Part shown: piece by piece, positions 1-9,700 of the stretch
Layout of the letters: each line of letters opens with the position of its first letter
Numbering within the stretch: the first letter of the stretch is position 1
Source of the DNA: Aequorivita capsosiphonis DSM 23843
GTDB taxonomy: Bacteria; Bacteroidota; Bacteroidia; Flavobacteriales; Flavobacteriaceae
DNA: 64,000 nucleotides
Assembly (NCBI RefSeq): GCF_000429125.1
Contig: NZ_AUBG01000013.1
Span: 62,001-126,000 of the forward strand
Reading direction: 5' to 3'
Position numbers and translations under genes: made by a program
The notes under the pieces: model-generated
Databases searched by the model: none
Told to the model about the DNA's origin: nothing
What the model saw: only the letters and a program-made list of their open reading frames with translations

Positions 1-28
1 ACATCTTTACATTATCAATTAAACGGTT

Positions 29-1093
29 ATGAATAAAAATCTTACAACTTCGAATGTTCACAGGAAAAATATTCTGAACAATAGGTATGCTCTTTTAGAG
101 ATTGAGAAAGAGGTCGCCTTTCCGGGTATTTTATTTGAGGCCACCATAAAATATACTAAGAAACAAATTTCCGATTTTTATGAAATAGATGTAAGAACTA
201 TTGAGCGTTATATAGATCAGCACGAAGAGGAGCTTCTTGCTAATGGTTATGAGATATTAAGTGGTGAAAGACTTAAAGCGTTTAAAGAGGCATATTCATT
301 TATAGTAATTAATAGAGACGATCGAAAACCTATTAATGGGGATGTTACCGACATTGATGTCGGAGACATATCTAAAGCTCCTAAACTAGGAGTATTTGAC
401 TTTAGAACTTTCCTAAATATAGGAATGCTTTTAACAGAGAGTAATAGAGCTAAACAAATTAGATCTCTAATACTTGATATGGTTATAGATACAATCAATG
501 CCAAGATTGGTGGTGCTACAAAATATATCAATCAAAGAGAGGAAGAGTTTCTGCCAAGTGCAATCAGAGAGTTTAATTACAGAGCAGCTTTTACCACGGC
601 ATTAGATGAATGTATTGTAGATAATAAATGGAAATATGCCCAATTTACTGATGCTATTTATAAAAGTATATTTAATGAAAATGCCAAAGAATATAAGCAA
701 ATATTAAAATTAAAAGCTACCGACTCTCCCAGGGAGACTATGTATTCAGAAGTATTAGACCTTATAGCTGCATATGAAAATGGTTTCGCGGACGATTTAA
801 CAAAGAAGTATGAAGAAGTAGGAAGGAAATTAACTATCCCTCAAGCAAATTTACTCTTTAAAGAATTCGAATTAAGAAGTCAATCCCTTTTAAAACCACT
901 TTTGGAAAAGGCAAGAACATTAATGGCCAGTAGAGATATGGTCTTTAGAGATGCCTTACATGAAAAACTCAATAATTATGTTACCCATTTGAACGAAGCA
1001 GAATTTGATAAGTTTTTAGGTAAGCATAGCATATCACTAGAGGAAAGATTAAAAGATAATATAGACGTGTTTAAGAGACTTAAAAATAGGTAA
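29..1093 (+). CDS. Putative DNA-binding partner (antitoxin-like) of a Doc-family toxin
   Basis: This 354-residue protein has a helix-turn-helix-like stretch near residues 45-70 (KKQISDFYEIDVRTIERYI), followed by a BRO/RhuM-like segment around residues 125-160 (RTFLNIGMLLTESNRAKQIR) and a largely helical C-terminal half. It ends 2 nt before the Doc-family gene, so the two are almost certainly co-transcribed and translationally coupled. In known Doc modules the first gene encodes the antitoxin/repressor, and by position this protein would fill that role. It is far larger than the classical Phd antitoxin (about 73 residues), so it is not a Phd homologue. The RhuM/BRO-type assignment is an inference from motif character. 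The start is an ATG 28 nt into the window, so the promoter is not fully visible. Confidence 0.55.
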   Translation: MNKNLTTSNVHRKNILNNRYALLEIEKEVAFPGILFEATIKYTKKQISDFYEIDVRTIERYIDQHEEELLANGYEILSGERLKAFKEAYSFIVINRDDRKPINGDVTDIDVGDISKAPKLGVFDFRTFLNIGMLLTESNRAKQIRSLILDMVIDTINAKIGGATKYINQREEEFLPSAIREFNYRAAFTTALDECIVDNKWKYAQFTDAIYKSIFNENAKEYKQILKLKATDSPRETMYSEVLDLIAAYENGFADDLTKKYEEVGRKLTIPQANLLFKEFELRSQSLLKPLLEKARTLMASRDMVFRDALHEKLNNYVTHLNEAEFDKFLGKHSISLEERLKDNIDVFKRLKNR

Positions 1094-1095
1094 AA

Positions 1096-1524
1096 ATGGG
1101 AGTCAACTATTTTACCTTGGAATACGCGATTAAAGAGCACGACTTTATTATTGAAGAATCAGGTGGTGCCCAGGGTATTAACGCTATAGGTTTATTAGAA
1201 AGTATTTTAGATCATATACAATACGATCTATACTATCCCGAATTTGAAGATAAAATCACTCACTTGGTTTTTTCAGTAAATAAAAACCATGCCTTCAGTG
1301 ATGGAAATAAGCGAAGTAGTATAGCATTAGGTGCATATCTTTTGGAAATAAATGGTTTGGAATACTGCATCGATAAATTTATTATTGAAATGGAAAACAT
1401 TAGTGTCCAGATCGCAGATAATAAAATTGGAAAAGATTTACTTCATAAGATTATTTACTCAATAGTAAATGAAAATGAATTTAGTGAGCAATTGAAACTT
1501 GAAATTATTGAAGCAATAGCTTAA
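1096..1524 (+). CDS. doc: Death-on-curing (Doc/Fic fold) family toxin
   Basis: The 142-residue protein carries the Doc signature HAFSDGNKRS at residues 65-74, the Doc form of the Fic active-site loop (HxFx(D/N)GNKR). Doc proteins characterised elsewhere phosphorylate elongation factor EF-Tu and stop translation; Fic enzymes proper AMPylate and use HPFxxGNGR. The length fits Doc (about 126 residues) rather than large Fic proteins. The N-terminal segment with GINAIGLLESIL matches the usual Doc pattern (GLRDxGLLESAL). It sits 2 nt after the putative antitoxin gene. All key residues of the loop are present, so the toxin is likely intact. The actual target was not determined. Confidence 0.85.
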   Translation: MGVNYFTLEYAIKEHDFIIEESGGAQGINAIGLLESILDHIQYDLYYPEFEDKITHLVFSVNKNHAFSDGNKRSSIALGAYLLEINGLEYCIDKFIIEMENISVQIADNKIGKDLLHKIIYSIVNENEFSEQLKLEIIEAIA

Positions 1525-1538
1525 TAATTTTAATCTAA

Positions 1539-1796
1539 TTAAACACTGCCAAAATGCTCTCTATGGCGATCAAGATATCCCAGGTTGTGGACCCTCAATT
1601 TGCTTATCTTTTCTGTACCATACTCACCTAATTTTTTGATAGTCTTGTTTTTTATGGCGCTTGATAAGATGATTTTGCCTGTGTTTTTAAAAGTTATTAG
1701 ATGGCAGTCGAAGAGGGTGTCATAGGTACTTCCCTTTTCAACAAATTTTGAGTTGGAATGTTTTTTATGTTTCAGGAACTCAAACAATTTCTTCAT
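1539..1796 (-). CDS. Small hypothetical protein
   Basis: An 85-residue reading frame converges on the Doc gene with a 14-nt gap. It is rich in Lys and His and begins MKKLFEFLKHKK. There is no signal peptide, membrane segment or recognisable motif. The ATG start and Lys-rich N-terminus look like a real flavobacterial small gene, but nothing identifies a function. It could be a small protein of the defence region or a chance frame. Confidence 0.35.
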   Translation of the reverse strand: MKKLFEFLKHKKHSNSKFVEKGSTYDTLFDCHLITFKNTGKIILSSAIKNKTIKKLGEYGTEKISKLRVHNLGYLDRHREHFGSV

Positions 1797-1905
1797 AAAT
1801 ATATCGCTTTGATGTAAGGTTAGTTTATGGATTTCTGGTTTACTTTATCGATACAGTTTAAATCGTCCCACTCTTCATAAATTAAAACTTTACGGTTCTC
1901 CTTTT

Positions 1906-2145
1906 TCAATCACTTCCTTGGGGTAGCGCATCGTTTGGTTTATCCCTCATTTTGGCTGTAAATATGGTTTGACTTCCGAAATGTTTTGAAAGTGTCAGCA
2001 ATGCTTTTTCTGTTCTTCTGGGGATAAAGAGTAGTCCCAGAAAACAAATCATCCACTTTAAGAACTCAAATAATCCTAGGATCGTTTTGGGTAATGCTAA
2101 TGCTACTCCTAAGATGATTCCGTATTTAGTGATTGTATTTTCCAT
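1906..2145 (-). CDS. Small hypothetical membrane protein
   Basis: This 79-residue frame has a hydrophobic stretch from about residue 8 to 42 (IILGVALALPKTILGLF and MICFLGLLFIP), enough for one or two membrane segments, then a basic stretch (PRRTEK) and a polar tail. That layout is consistent with a small inner-membrane protein. It lies on the same strand as the 85-residue frame and about 110 nt upstream of it, so the two may be transcribed together. No family is recognised. Confidence 0.35.
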   Translation of the reverse strand: MENTITKYGIILGVALALPKTILGLFEFLKWMICFLGLLFIPRRTEKALLTLSKHFGSQTIFTAKMRDKPNDALPQGSD

Positions 2146-2490
2146 GTGCTTTCGTTTAATACTTAGTAGTTCCTGATTTGTAAAGCCAAGCTACAATATG
2201 GGTTTAGGATTCATTGTGACAACTGTTTTTACACGACATAATAACTCAATTTTTTTGTTTTGTATTTAGTTGCTCTACGGTAGGTTATAATTCGTTAAAA
2301 TCGTTTTTAAAAAAGTTTGTAGCTTTTTGTCACACTATTATTTAACCTCCTTATCCACACAAAAAATCAACATCATTAACTTTGAAAATCGATGGTAAGA
2401 GCTAGCCTTTTAATAAAAAAGGACGCCGTTTTAACCCTTTAGAAGTGCAAGGTGCGACATTGTTGTTTTATAAAAAATTACAGTTTTATA

Positions 2491-2527
2491 AATGCTCTTT
2501 TCTTCCAAAGTTAGAAGAGCATTTTTA
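2491..2527 (+). terminator. Intrinsic-terminator-like hairpin
   Basis: A 9-bp AATGCTCTT/AAGAGCATT stem with a loop of about 17 nt is followed by TTTATTGTTTTT. No annotated gene ends just upstream on this strand, so it could terminate an unrecognised short transcript. The stem is symmetric and could act on either strand. Confidence 0.5.
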
Positions 2528-2626
2528 TTGTTTTTAAATACCTTACGGTGCTAAGGCAAAATAAAGCCCTTAACTCGTCGACGGCCTCTTCCGTAAAATA
2601 ATTTAGTATTAATAAATATTTAAGAT

Positions 2627-2646
2627 AATTGAGGAATCCCTCAATT
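2627..2646. promoter_or_regulatory. Perfect 8-bp inverted repeat, candidate operator of the XRE regulator
   Basis: AATTGAGG and CCTCAATT are separated by AATC. The position, about 60 nt ahead of the XRE start and upstream of the whole restriction-modification cluster, is what is expected for a controller-protein (C-box-like) operator. Binding is inferred from position and symmetry only. Confidence 0.45.
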
Positions 2647-2708
2647 GAATGACTTTTTGTTTTTGTAAATTGTCCAAAATTTGTCAACTAAAGGTGGAAA
2701 TCCTAGAT

Positions 2709-2987
2709 ATGATAGGCGAACGGATAAGAGAAATAAGAGAGGCTAATGGTATTTTGCTGCGAGAGCTTGCTGGTGAGGTGGGTGTGGATCCCGCGGTGCT
2801 TAGTAAGATGGAGCGTGGAGAACGTTCGTTTAGGAGAGCGGACATTGATATATTGGCCAAAATATTTAAGCAGCCCAAAAAAGGTTTGATAACCTTGTGG
2901 CTGGCAGATAAAATTTTAAAAACAACTAAAAACCAAGAGTACTCAAAGGAAGCGCTGCAACTTGCAATGGCTCGATTTGAGAACTAA
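2709..2987 (+). CDS. XRE-family helix-turn-helix regulator, probable R-M controller protein
   Basis: The 92-residue protein has one Cro/C1-type helix-turn-helix near residues 5-60 (IREIREANGILLRELAGEVG, then AVLSKMERGER). The start is placed at the ATG at 2709, because the HTH begins a few residues later as in the family and AAAGGTGGA precedes it. A longer frame from 2649 would add 20 Cys-rich residues that look untranslated. It is the first gene of the cluster, ends 13 nt before mod, and is of the size of R-M controller proteins, which time expression of methylase and nuclease. The candidate operator at 2627-2646 lies just upstream. Confidence 0.8.
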   Translation: MIGERIREIREANGILLRELAGEVGVDPAVLSKMERGERSFRRADIDILAKIFKQPKKGLITLWLADKILKTTKNQEYSKEALQLAMARFEN

Positions 2988-3000
2988 GTTAATACCCATT

Positions 3001-4959
3001 ATGAGCGATACATTAGATATGACGAGCCCAGATCTCGTTATCCAGAATTTTGAAAAACTTGCTGAACTTTTCCCTAATTGCGTCACTGAAAGTGCTGCGG
3101 GCAGAGCCATAGACTTTGACCTGCTGAAGCAAGAGTTGAGTCACCAAGTTATAGAGGGCAATAAGGAGCGTTACCGTTTGGAATGGCCAGGAAAACGCGA
3201 AGCTATTGTTACGGCCAACTTACCTACAACAAAAACCCTACGACCAATCCGTGAGGATTCTGTAGATTTTGATACTACAGAGAACTTGTATATAGAAGGG
3301 GATAATCTGGAGGTATTAAAGCTTTTACAGGAAAGTTATTTGGGCAAGATTAAAATGATCTATATAGATCCGCCTTATAACACTGGAAAGGACTTTGTGT
3401 ATAAGGATAATTTTACGGAAGATAAAGCCGAGCACGAAAAAGAAAGTGGGCAACGGGATGACTATGGCAGACGTTTGGTAGCCAATCCAGAAAGTTCTGG
3501 GCGGTACCATAGTGACTGGCTTACAATGATGTACCCAAGATTGAAGCTTGCGCGAAATTTATTGACTGATGATGGGGTGATTTTTATTTCGATTGATGAT
3601 AATGAGGTTCACAATGTTAGAAAGCTGTGTGACGAAGTTTTTGGTGATTTGAATATTGCAGGTCAAATAATCTGGCAAAAATCTAAGAAAGGTGATTCTA
3701 AATTAATTGCTAAAACGCACGAGTATGTTTTGGTTTACGTGAGAGATAAATCTTCTACCCTAGAAAATGGTAAATGGAGGAAGAAAAAGGATGGGGTTGA
3801 TGATGTTTTAGATTATTACAGAAAGCTAGTTAAAAACCTAGAGGGTGAACACGATGCTATTTCTGAAGCAATGGTTGAATGGTATAGAAAAATGAAGGAT
3901 TCCGATCCAAGGAAGGATCATAAGCATTATCGAAAATCTGATGACAGAGGCTTATATTTTCCATCTGATTTTGCAGGCCCTAATGATGGTAGAGAATCTA
4001 GACCACGTTATGATATTCTGCATCCGATAACAGGGAAAAGTTGTAAAAAACCATCTACAGGTTGGCGTTGGGATGAAAAAAGAACAAAAGAAGCTTTGGA
4101 AGCAGAACCTATGAGAATTCATTTTGGTGAAGATGAAACTACAATTCCCTGTAGAAAGAGTTATCTTAAAAATACCGCCTATGAGCCTTTTAGCTCGGTC
4201 TTTTATAAAGACAATAGAGGTGCTTCTAAAGAAGTTGATGATCTCGTGGGTAAAAAGGTATTTGATTTCCCGAAGAATACAGATGTCTTAAAAAGTCTAG
4301 TTGAGTTGGTAACTAAAACAGATGATCTCATTTTGGATTTTTTTAGTGGCTCTGGTTCTTTGGCTCACGCAGTATTAGATTTGAATGCTGATGAAAATGA
4401 AAACCGAAAGTTTATTCTTGTTCAATTGCCCGAGCTTACTGAAAATAAAAGCTCAGCTTACAAGGCAGGTTATAAAAACATTTGTGATATAGGCAAGGAG
4501 CGCATCCGCCGGGCTGCCAAGAAAATCAAAGGAGAAACAAACGCAGATATTGATTACGGATTTAGAGTGTTTCGCTTAGATGAAAGCAATATGCAAGATG
4601 TGTATTATAAACCCCAAGAGTATGACCAAGGGCAACTAGATGCTTTTGCAGATAATGTGAAACCAGACCGTACCGCAGATGATTTGCTGGCACAGATATT
4701 ATTGGATTGGGGCTTGCCATTATCCTTGCCTATTGAGCAAGCAACTGTTGCAGGCAAAAAGGTGTTTAAGGTGGCTGGAAATTCACTCTATGCGTGTTTT
4801 GATACTGATATAGATGAAGACTTTGCAAAAGCAGTGGCAGAAGAGGCGCCGTTGCGTATTGTTTTTAAGGACAGTGGGTTTAAAAATGATACGGCCAAAG
4901 AAAATGTAAAGCAGTTGTTGAAGCAGTTGAGCCCAGAGACGGAGATGAAGGTGATTTAA
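3001..4959 (+). CDS. mod: Type III restriction-modification DNA methyltransferase (Mod)
   Basis: This 652-residue beta-class amino-methyltransferase has catalytic motif IV DPPYN at about residue 123 and the AdoMet-binding motif DFFSGSGS at about residue 446. A variable middle region of some 300 residues between them would be the target-recognition domain. This motif order is the hallmark of the beta class to which Mod proteins belong. Mod would methylate an adenine (N6) in a non-palindromic site and also provide recognition for Res. The ATG at 3001 is preferred over a TTG at 2962 that overlaps the XRE gene. Mod lies 13 nt after the XRE gene; the partner res lies two genes on, separated by an AlbA_2 gene. 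Confidence 0.92.
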   Translation: MSDTLDMTSPDLVIQNFEKLAELFPNCVTESAAGRAIDFDLLKQELSHQVIEGNKERYRLEWPGKREAIVTANLPTTKTLRPIREDSVDFDTTENLYIEGDNLEVLKLLQESYLGKIKMIYIDPPYNTGKDFVYKDNFTEDKAEHEKESGQRDDYGRRLVANPESSGRYHSDWLTMMYPRLKLARNLLTDDGVIFISIDDNEVHNVRKLCDEVFGDLNIAGQIIWQKSKKGDSKLIAKTHEYVLVYVRDKSSTLENGKWRKKKDGVDDVLDYYRKLVKNLEGEHDAISEAMVEWYRKMKDSDPRKDHKHYRKSDDRGLYFPSDFAGPNDGRESRPRYDILHPITGKSCKKPSTGWRWDEKRTKEALEAEPMRIHFGEDETTIPCRKSYLKNTAYEPFSSVFYKDNRGASKEVDDLVGKKVFDFPKNTDVLKSLVELVTKTDDLILDFFSGSGSLAHAVLDLNADENENRKFILVQLPELTENKSSAYKAGYKNICDIGKERIRRAAKKIKGETNADIDYGFRVFRLDESNMQDVYYKPQEYDQGQLDAFADNVKPDRTADDLLAQILLDWGLPLSLPIEQATVAGKKVFKVAGNSLYACFDTDIDEDFAKAVAEEAPLRIVFKDSGFKNDTAKENVKQLLKQLSPETEMKVI

Positions 4960-4964
4960 GTTGA

Positions 4965-5054
4965 AGGTTGCAGGTTACAGGTTGGAGGTTGCAGGTTTCA
5001 GGTTGGAGGTTGCAGGTTGGGGGTTGGAGGTTGCAGGTTGGAGGTTGCGGGTGG
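4965..5054. repeat. G-rich heptamer-type tandem repeat (GGTTGCA/GGTTGGA)
   Basis: About a dozen imperfect copies of a 7-nt unit alternate between GGTTGCA, GGTTGGA and GGTTTCA and form a 14-nt higher-order period. They fill nearly the whole gap between mod and the AlbA_2 gene. One strand is almost free of C. The array ends 35 nt before the GTG start of the next gene, so copy-number change would alter the spacing or structure of the mRNA leader. Confidence 0.85.
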
Positions 5055-5089
5055 AAAAAGGAATATACTTAATAAATAATAATTAAAGA

Positions 5090-6730
5090 GTGGCACTACC
5101 AATAAATATACGTGACTTAGTGCACGGGGAAACTGTAGAATGGGAACGTCTTGAGTTTAAACAAGGATGGAATCCAGAGGAAATAGTTCATACTATTTGC
5201 GCTTTCGCCAATGATATTAATAATTGGGGAGGTGGGTATATCGTGGTAGGGATTGGAGAAAATAATGGACAGCCCGTATTGCCGCCAGTTGGCTTACAAC
5301 AAAACCAATTAGACCATATTCAAGGAGACATTGTAAGATTGGCTAATCAATTACAGCCTAATTATTTCCCCATAACGCAGCCTTATGTTTTTGATGGGAA
5401 ACACATTATAGTTTTGTGGTGTCCTGCGGGAGATAATAGGCCTTATTCAGCACCTTCAACGCAGGGCGGGAAAGCGCAGCGTCACAGATATGTGCGCTTT
5501 GGGTCGCACAGTATTGTTGCTAGGGGTGTACTGGATGTTCAGCTTACTGAACTTGCTGCGCGTATTCCTTTTGATGATCGCGTTAATAACCAGGCTAGCA
5601 TAGATGACCTAGACCTTGGCACTATCCAAGCTTATTTGCAAGAGATTAAAAGTGAGCTTTATGCCGAGAGCACGCGGATGTCGCTCACAGAGATTGCACG
5701 CGCTATGCTCATTGCCAAAGGCCCTGATGAAGACATACGGCCGGTAAACGTCGGATTGTTATTTTTTTCTAAAACGCCGGAAGCGTTTTTCCCAAGAACA
5801 CAAATAGACCTTGTTTGGCATAGGGATTTCACTGGTAAATCTTTTAAGGAATATATTTTTAAAGGCCCTTTGCACGAACAATTGAGAGACACCTTATCCT
5901 TTATAAAAACCAATATTATAAGTGAGAAAGTAGTGAAACACAAGGATAGAGCTGAGGTTGATCGTTTTAATAATTACCCATATACGGCCATTGAGGAAGC
6001 TTTGTCTAATGCAGTTTACCATAAGAGCTATGAAATTGGAAGTCCTATTGAAATACAAATATGGCCCGACAAAATAGAAATATTGAGTTATCCAGCGCCT
6101 AAACCGCCGGTAACCAACGATATTCTGGGGAGTAAAAAACGCATTATAGCACGGGATTATCGAAACAGACGGATAGGGGATTTCCTAAAGGAGTTACACT
6201 TAACGGAGGGTAGGGGAACAGGATTTCCTTCCATTTATAATGCAATGGAAGAAAATGGGAGTCCATTGCCCATATTTGAAACAGATGATGAAAGTTATGT
6301 TCTTGTAACACTTCCTGCTCGAGGTAATGACCAAGCTAGTGACCAAGTTAATGACGGAGTTAATGTTCAAGTTGAAGCCCCTAAATTCAATACATTAGAA
6401 GATGTTGTTGCTTTTAGTAATGGGGTTAATAGTGGAGTTAGTGACCAAGTTAGTGACCAAGCTAGTGACCAAGCTAAAGAGATACTTAATAAGGAGCTTC
6501 ATACCAAGATTGAGGCCTTGTTAAAAGCAGTTTTAAACTGGGAGAAACGTAGCGAGATAATGAGGACTTTGGATTTGAGTAATCATAGTTCAAATAGAGC
6601 GAGATACTTAGATCCTCTACTCGAGATAGGTTGGGTGCGGATGGAATATCCCGATACACCCACAAGTCCAAGACAACGCTATAAAATAACTAGCGCAGGA
6701 AAACGAATTTTAGAACTTATTACAGCATAA
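5090..6730 (+). CDS. AlbA_2 (Schlafen-like) / HATPase domain protein inside the R-M cluster
   Basis: The 546-residue protein starts with an AlbA_2 domain at about residues 15-140 (ETVEWERLEFKQGWN, then FANDINNWGGGYIVVGI). A middle segment leads to a C-terminal HATPase-like part near residues 300-400 (PYTAIEEALSNAVYHKSYE, TEGRGTGFPSI). A Ser/Asp/Gln/Val repeat linker follows at about 413-463, and the end looks like a winged helix. The GTG start gives MALPINIRDL, the usual N-terminus of this family. Such proteins are often annotated as transcriptional regulators or RNA-binding ATPases, and some Schlafen-type domains are nucleases. It overlaps res in a TAATG arrangement, which argues for a joint function. 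The catalytic residues of a nuclease were not identified. Confidence 0.8.
   Translation: MALPINIRDLVHGETVEWERLEFKQGWNPEEIVHTICAFANDINNWGGGYIVVGIGENNGQPVLPPVGLQQNQLDHIQGDIVRLANQLQPNYFPITQPYVFDGKHIIVLWCPAGDNRPYSAPSTQGGKAQRHRYVRFGSHSIVARGVLDVQLTELAARIPFDDRVNNQASIDDLDLGTIQAYLQEIKSELYAESTRMSLTEIARAMLIAKGPDEDIRPVNVGLLFFSKTPEAFFPRTQIDLVWHRDFTGKSFKEYIFKGPLHEQLRDTLSFIKTNIISEKVVKHKDRAEVDRFNNYPYTAIEEALSNAVYHKSYEIGSPIEIQIWPDKIEILSYPAPKPPVTNDILGSKKRIIARDYRNRRIGDFLKELHLTEGRGTGFPSIYNAMEENGSPLPIFETDDESYVLVTLPARGNDQASDQVNDGVNVQVEAPKFNTLEDVVAFSNGVNSGVSDQVSDQASDQAKEILNKELHTKIEALLKAVLNWEKRSEIMRTLDLSNHSSNRARYLDPLLEIGWVRMEYPDTPTSPRQRYKITSAGKRILELITA
6326..6478 (+). repeat. 12-bp in-frame coding repeat in the AlbA_2/HATPase gene
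   Basis: Copies of a 12-nt unit close to AGTGACCAAGTT encode SDQV/SDQA/NDGV tetrapeptides in two blocks (about 6326-6373 and 6419-6478). Because the unit is a multiple of three, slippage would change the linker length without breaking the frame. Confidence 0.8.
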
Positions 6731-9700
6731 TGAAGTTACAATTTAAAGAACAACAGTTTCAAGTAAATGCAGTACAGGCGGTGGTGGATTGCTTCGAAGG
6801 ACAAGCGTTAAAAACCAATACGTTTACCTTAGAAAAAAGCCAGGAAATACTGCGCAGGGCCAAGCAAGCCAATACCAGCGAGTTTACATTGGAACTGGAT
6901 CAGGATCTTGATGAGGCCATAGGCTATCGCAACAGTACTATACAGATCACCGAGACTCAAATCCTCAAAAATATTAATGCGGTACAGAAGCAGAATGAGC
7001 TTTTGGAAAGTGAAAAGCTAGAGCGGCCCAAAGGTATTCGACTGGGCTATAACCTTACCATAGATATGGAAACAGGTACTGGAAAAACCTATGCCTATAT
7101 CCGTACAATGTACGAGTTGCATAAAAAATATGGGTGGAGTAAGTTTATTGTTATCGTTCCGAGTATAGCGATACGTGAAGGGGTTTATAAATCTTTTGAG
7201 GTGACGCAGGATCACTTTCAAGAAAAGTATGGCCATAAGATAAAGCCGTTTATTTATAACAGTAGCCGGCCGCAGGATATTGAAAATTTTGCATCTGATA
7301 ATCGAATCAGTGTTATGATTATCAATACCCAAGCATTTAACGCGAGAGGGAAAGATGCTAGGCGTATCTATCAAGAATTGGATGATTTTGGAACTAGAAA
7401 GCCTATTGAAATCATTGCGCAGACCAATCCGATTTTAATTATTGACGAACCACAGTCGGTTGATGGAGTGCGAACGCTTGAGAGTATGCAGGATTTTAAT
7501 CCTTTATTCACATTGCGCTATTCTGCTACCCATAAAGTTGATTACAATAAGATCTATCGACTTGATGCACTTGATGCGTACAATAAGAAACTGGTTAAGA
7601 GAATTCAGGTAAAAGGAATCAATCTTAAAGGTTCTACAGGAACTACGGGCTATGTGTATGTAGAGCAAATTTCATTGAGCAATACGAAACCGCCAGTGGC
7701 GCTCATTGAATATGAGCAACGCAGTGGAACAGGGGTGAAGCGTGTTCGAAAGAAATTGGAGAAAGGAGCTAATCTATATGAAATATCGGGGAATATGCCC
7801 CAATATAAAAACTGTACTATTCAGGAAATAGATGGGTATTTCAACAAGGTAGTTATAAATGGGGAGGATATTTATGCTGGGGATGCCATAGGGGATTTGA
7901 ACGAAAAGGATTTTAGAAGAATTCAAATTCGCGAAACTATTTATTCGCATTTACAAAAAGAGAAGGAGCTTTATGGGAAAGGGATTAAGGTGCTTTCGCT
8001 TTTCTTTATAGATTCGGTAGATAAATACCGTGTGTATGCTGATGATGGAGAACAACTACTGGGAGAGTATGCCCAGATTTTTGAAGAGGAATATAATATA
8101 GCACGTAATGAGTTTTTGGATCTGTTTAATCAAGATTACAATGATTATCTAAAAGATACAGATCCTAGCACTATTCACAAGGGCTATATGCCTGGAAACT
8201 ATGGTGCTTATTTAGGGCGGGACAATCCGGAAGATGTACACGATGGTTATTTTTCGATTGACAAAAAGAAAAAACTGGTAGATCCTTCTGTTAAACGAGG
8301 TGCCGAAGATTCTGATGATATTTCGGCATACGATCTTATTATGAAGGATAAGGAACGGCTGCTCAGCTTTAAGGAGCCCACGCGATTTCTGTTTTCGCAT
8401 TCAGCGTTAAAGGAAGGATGGGACAACCCTAATGTGTTTCAGATATGTGCTTTAAAAAATAGCGATGCTACCATACGACGGCGGCAGGAAGTGGGACGTG
8501 GTATGCGTTTGTGCGTTAATAAGAATGGAGTTCGGCAAGATTTTGATACCGTTGGGGAGCAAGTGCACGAGATTAATAAATTAACGGTTATTGCCTCTGA
8601 GAGCTATGAAACTTTTGCAAGAGGACTGCAGTCTGAAATTGCCGCAACCTTAAAGGGCAGACCGCAAAATGCCGATGTTGAATATTTTGTTGGAAAACTT
8701 GTGCAAAATGAAAAGGGAGATGAGCATAGAATAGATCCTGTACAGGCTAAAAAATTGAACAAGCATCTTTATAAAAATGATGTTTTGGATGATGATGATA
8801 AAATCACAAAAATAGGAAGAGAACTCATAGACCAAGATAAGGTTCCGCTAACAGAAGAGTTGGAAGATTTTAGAACCAGCATAACGCAACTTCTAAAATC
8901 GGTTTATACAGGGGAAGTTTTAAAACCAGAGGATGACAGAGAAACTATTGTAGTACGTACTAACAAAAACTTTAAAAAGAAGGAGTTCCAAGAACTATGG
9001 AACAAAATTAATCTCAAAACTATTTATGAGGTTAATTTCAATACCGAAAAGCTAATAAGGGATAGCATCATAAAAATCAATGCCGACCTCAACATTGCAG
9101 ATCGCCATTATGAAGTGAAAAGTGGGGAGTTGGAAGATGGTTCTATGGCTGAAATGCAGGAGGGTACTCTTTTTAGAGAAACAGGGCGGAAGTTGGATAA
9201 GATTAAGACCGACCTTTATACCGATACCGTTTATGATATTGTGGGGGAAATTGTGAATGGCACGAATCTGACTCGGAAAACTATTGTAGCTGTTTTAAAA
9301 GCCATCAAGCAGGAGAAATTTTTACTCTTAAGAAAAAACCCAGAGGAATTTATCGCCAAATGCGCCAAGTTGATCAATGAGGTGAAGGCGAGTATGATTA
9401 TCAATAATATCGTCTATCACAAAACCGAAGAACGTCACGATGCACACACCGTATTTACGAACGATAAATACAGTACGCGTCAATCTGATACCCTAAAGAA
9501 ACATATTTACGATTACCTCACAACTGATTCGGGAGTGGAAACCCGTTTTGCTGAGGCCTTGGAAAATAGTGTTGAGGTTTCTGTATATGCAAAGCTTCCG
9601 AAGAGTTTTTATATAACAACGCCTGTGGCCAATTACAGTCCAGACTGGGCCATTGTGTTTGACAGGGAAAAGGTGCGTGAGATTTATTTTGTAGCCGAGA

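Larger units (their letters stand above)
2146..2708. other. Gene-free control region upstream of the R-M cluster
   Basis: About 560 nt without a convincing gene. Two structures are visible. A hairpin at 2491-2527 (AATGCTCTT paired with AAGAGCATT, followed by a T-rich run) looks like an intrinsic terminator or the 3' end of a small RNA. A perfect inverted repeat at 2627-2646 (AATTGAGG-AATC-CCTCAATT) lies 62 nt before the XRE start codon. The remainder is AT-rich. Confidence 0.6.

Noticed and set aside
2962..3000. Longer mod start at a TTG
   Set aside because: It would overlap the XRE gene; the ATG at 3001 is well placed and begins a plausible N-terminus.
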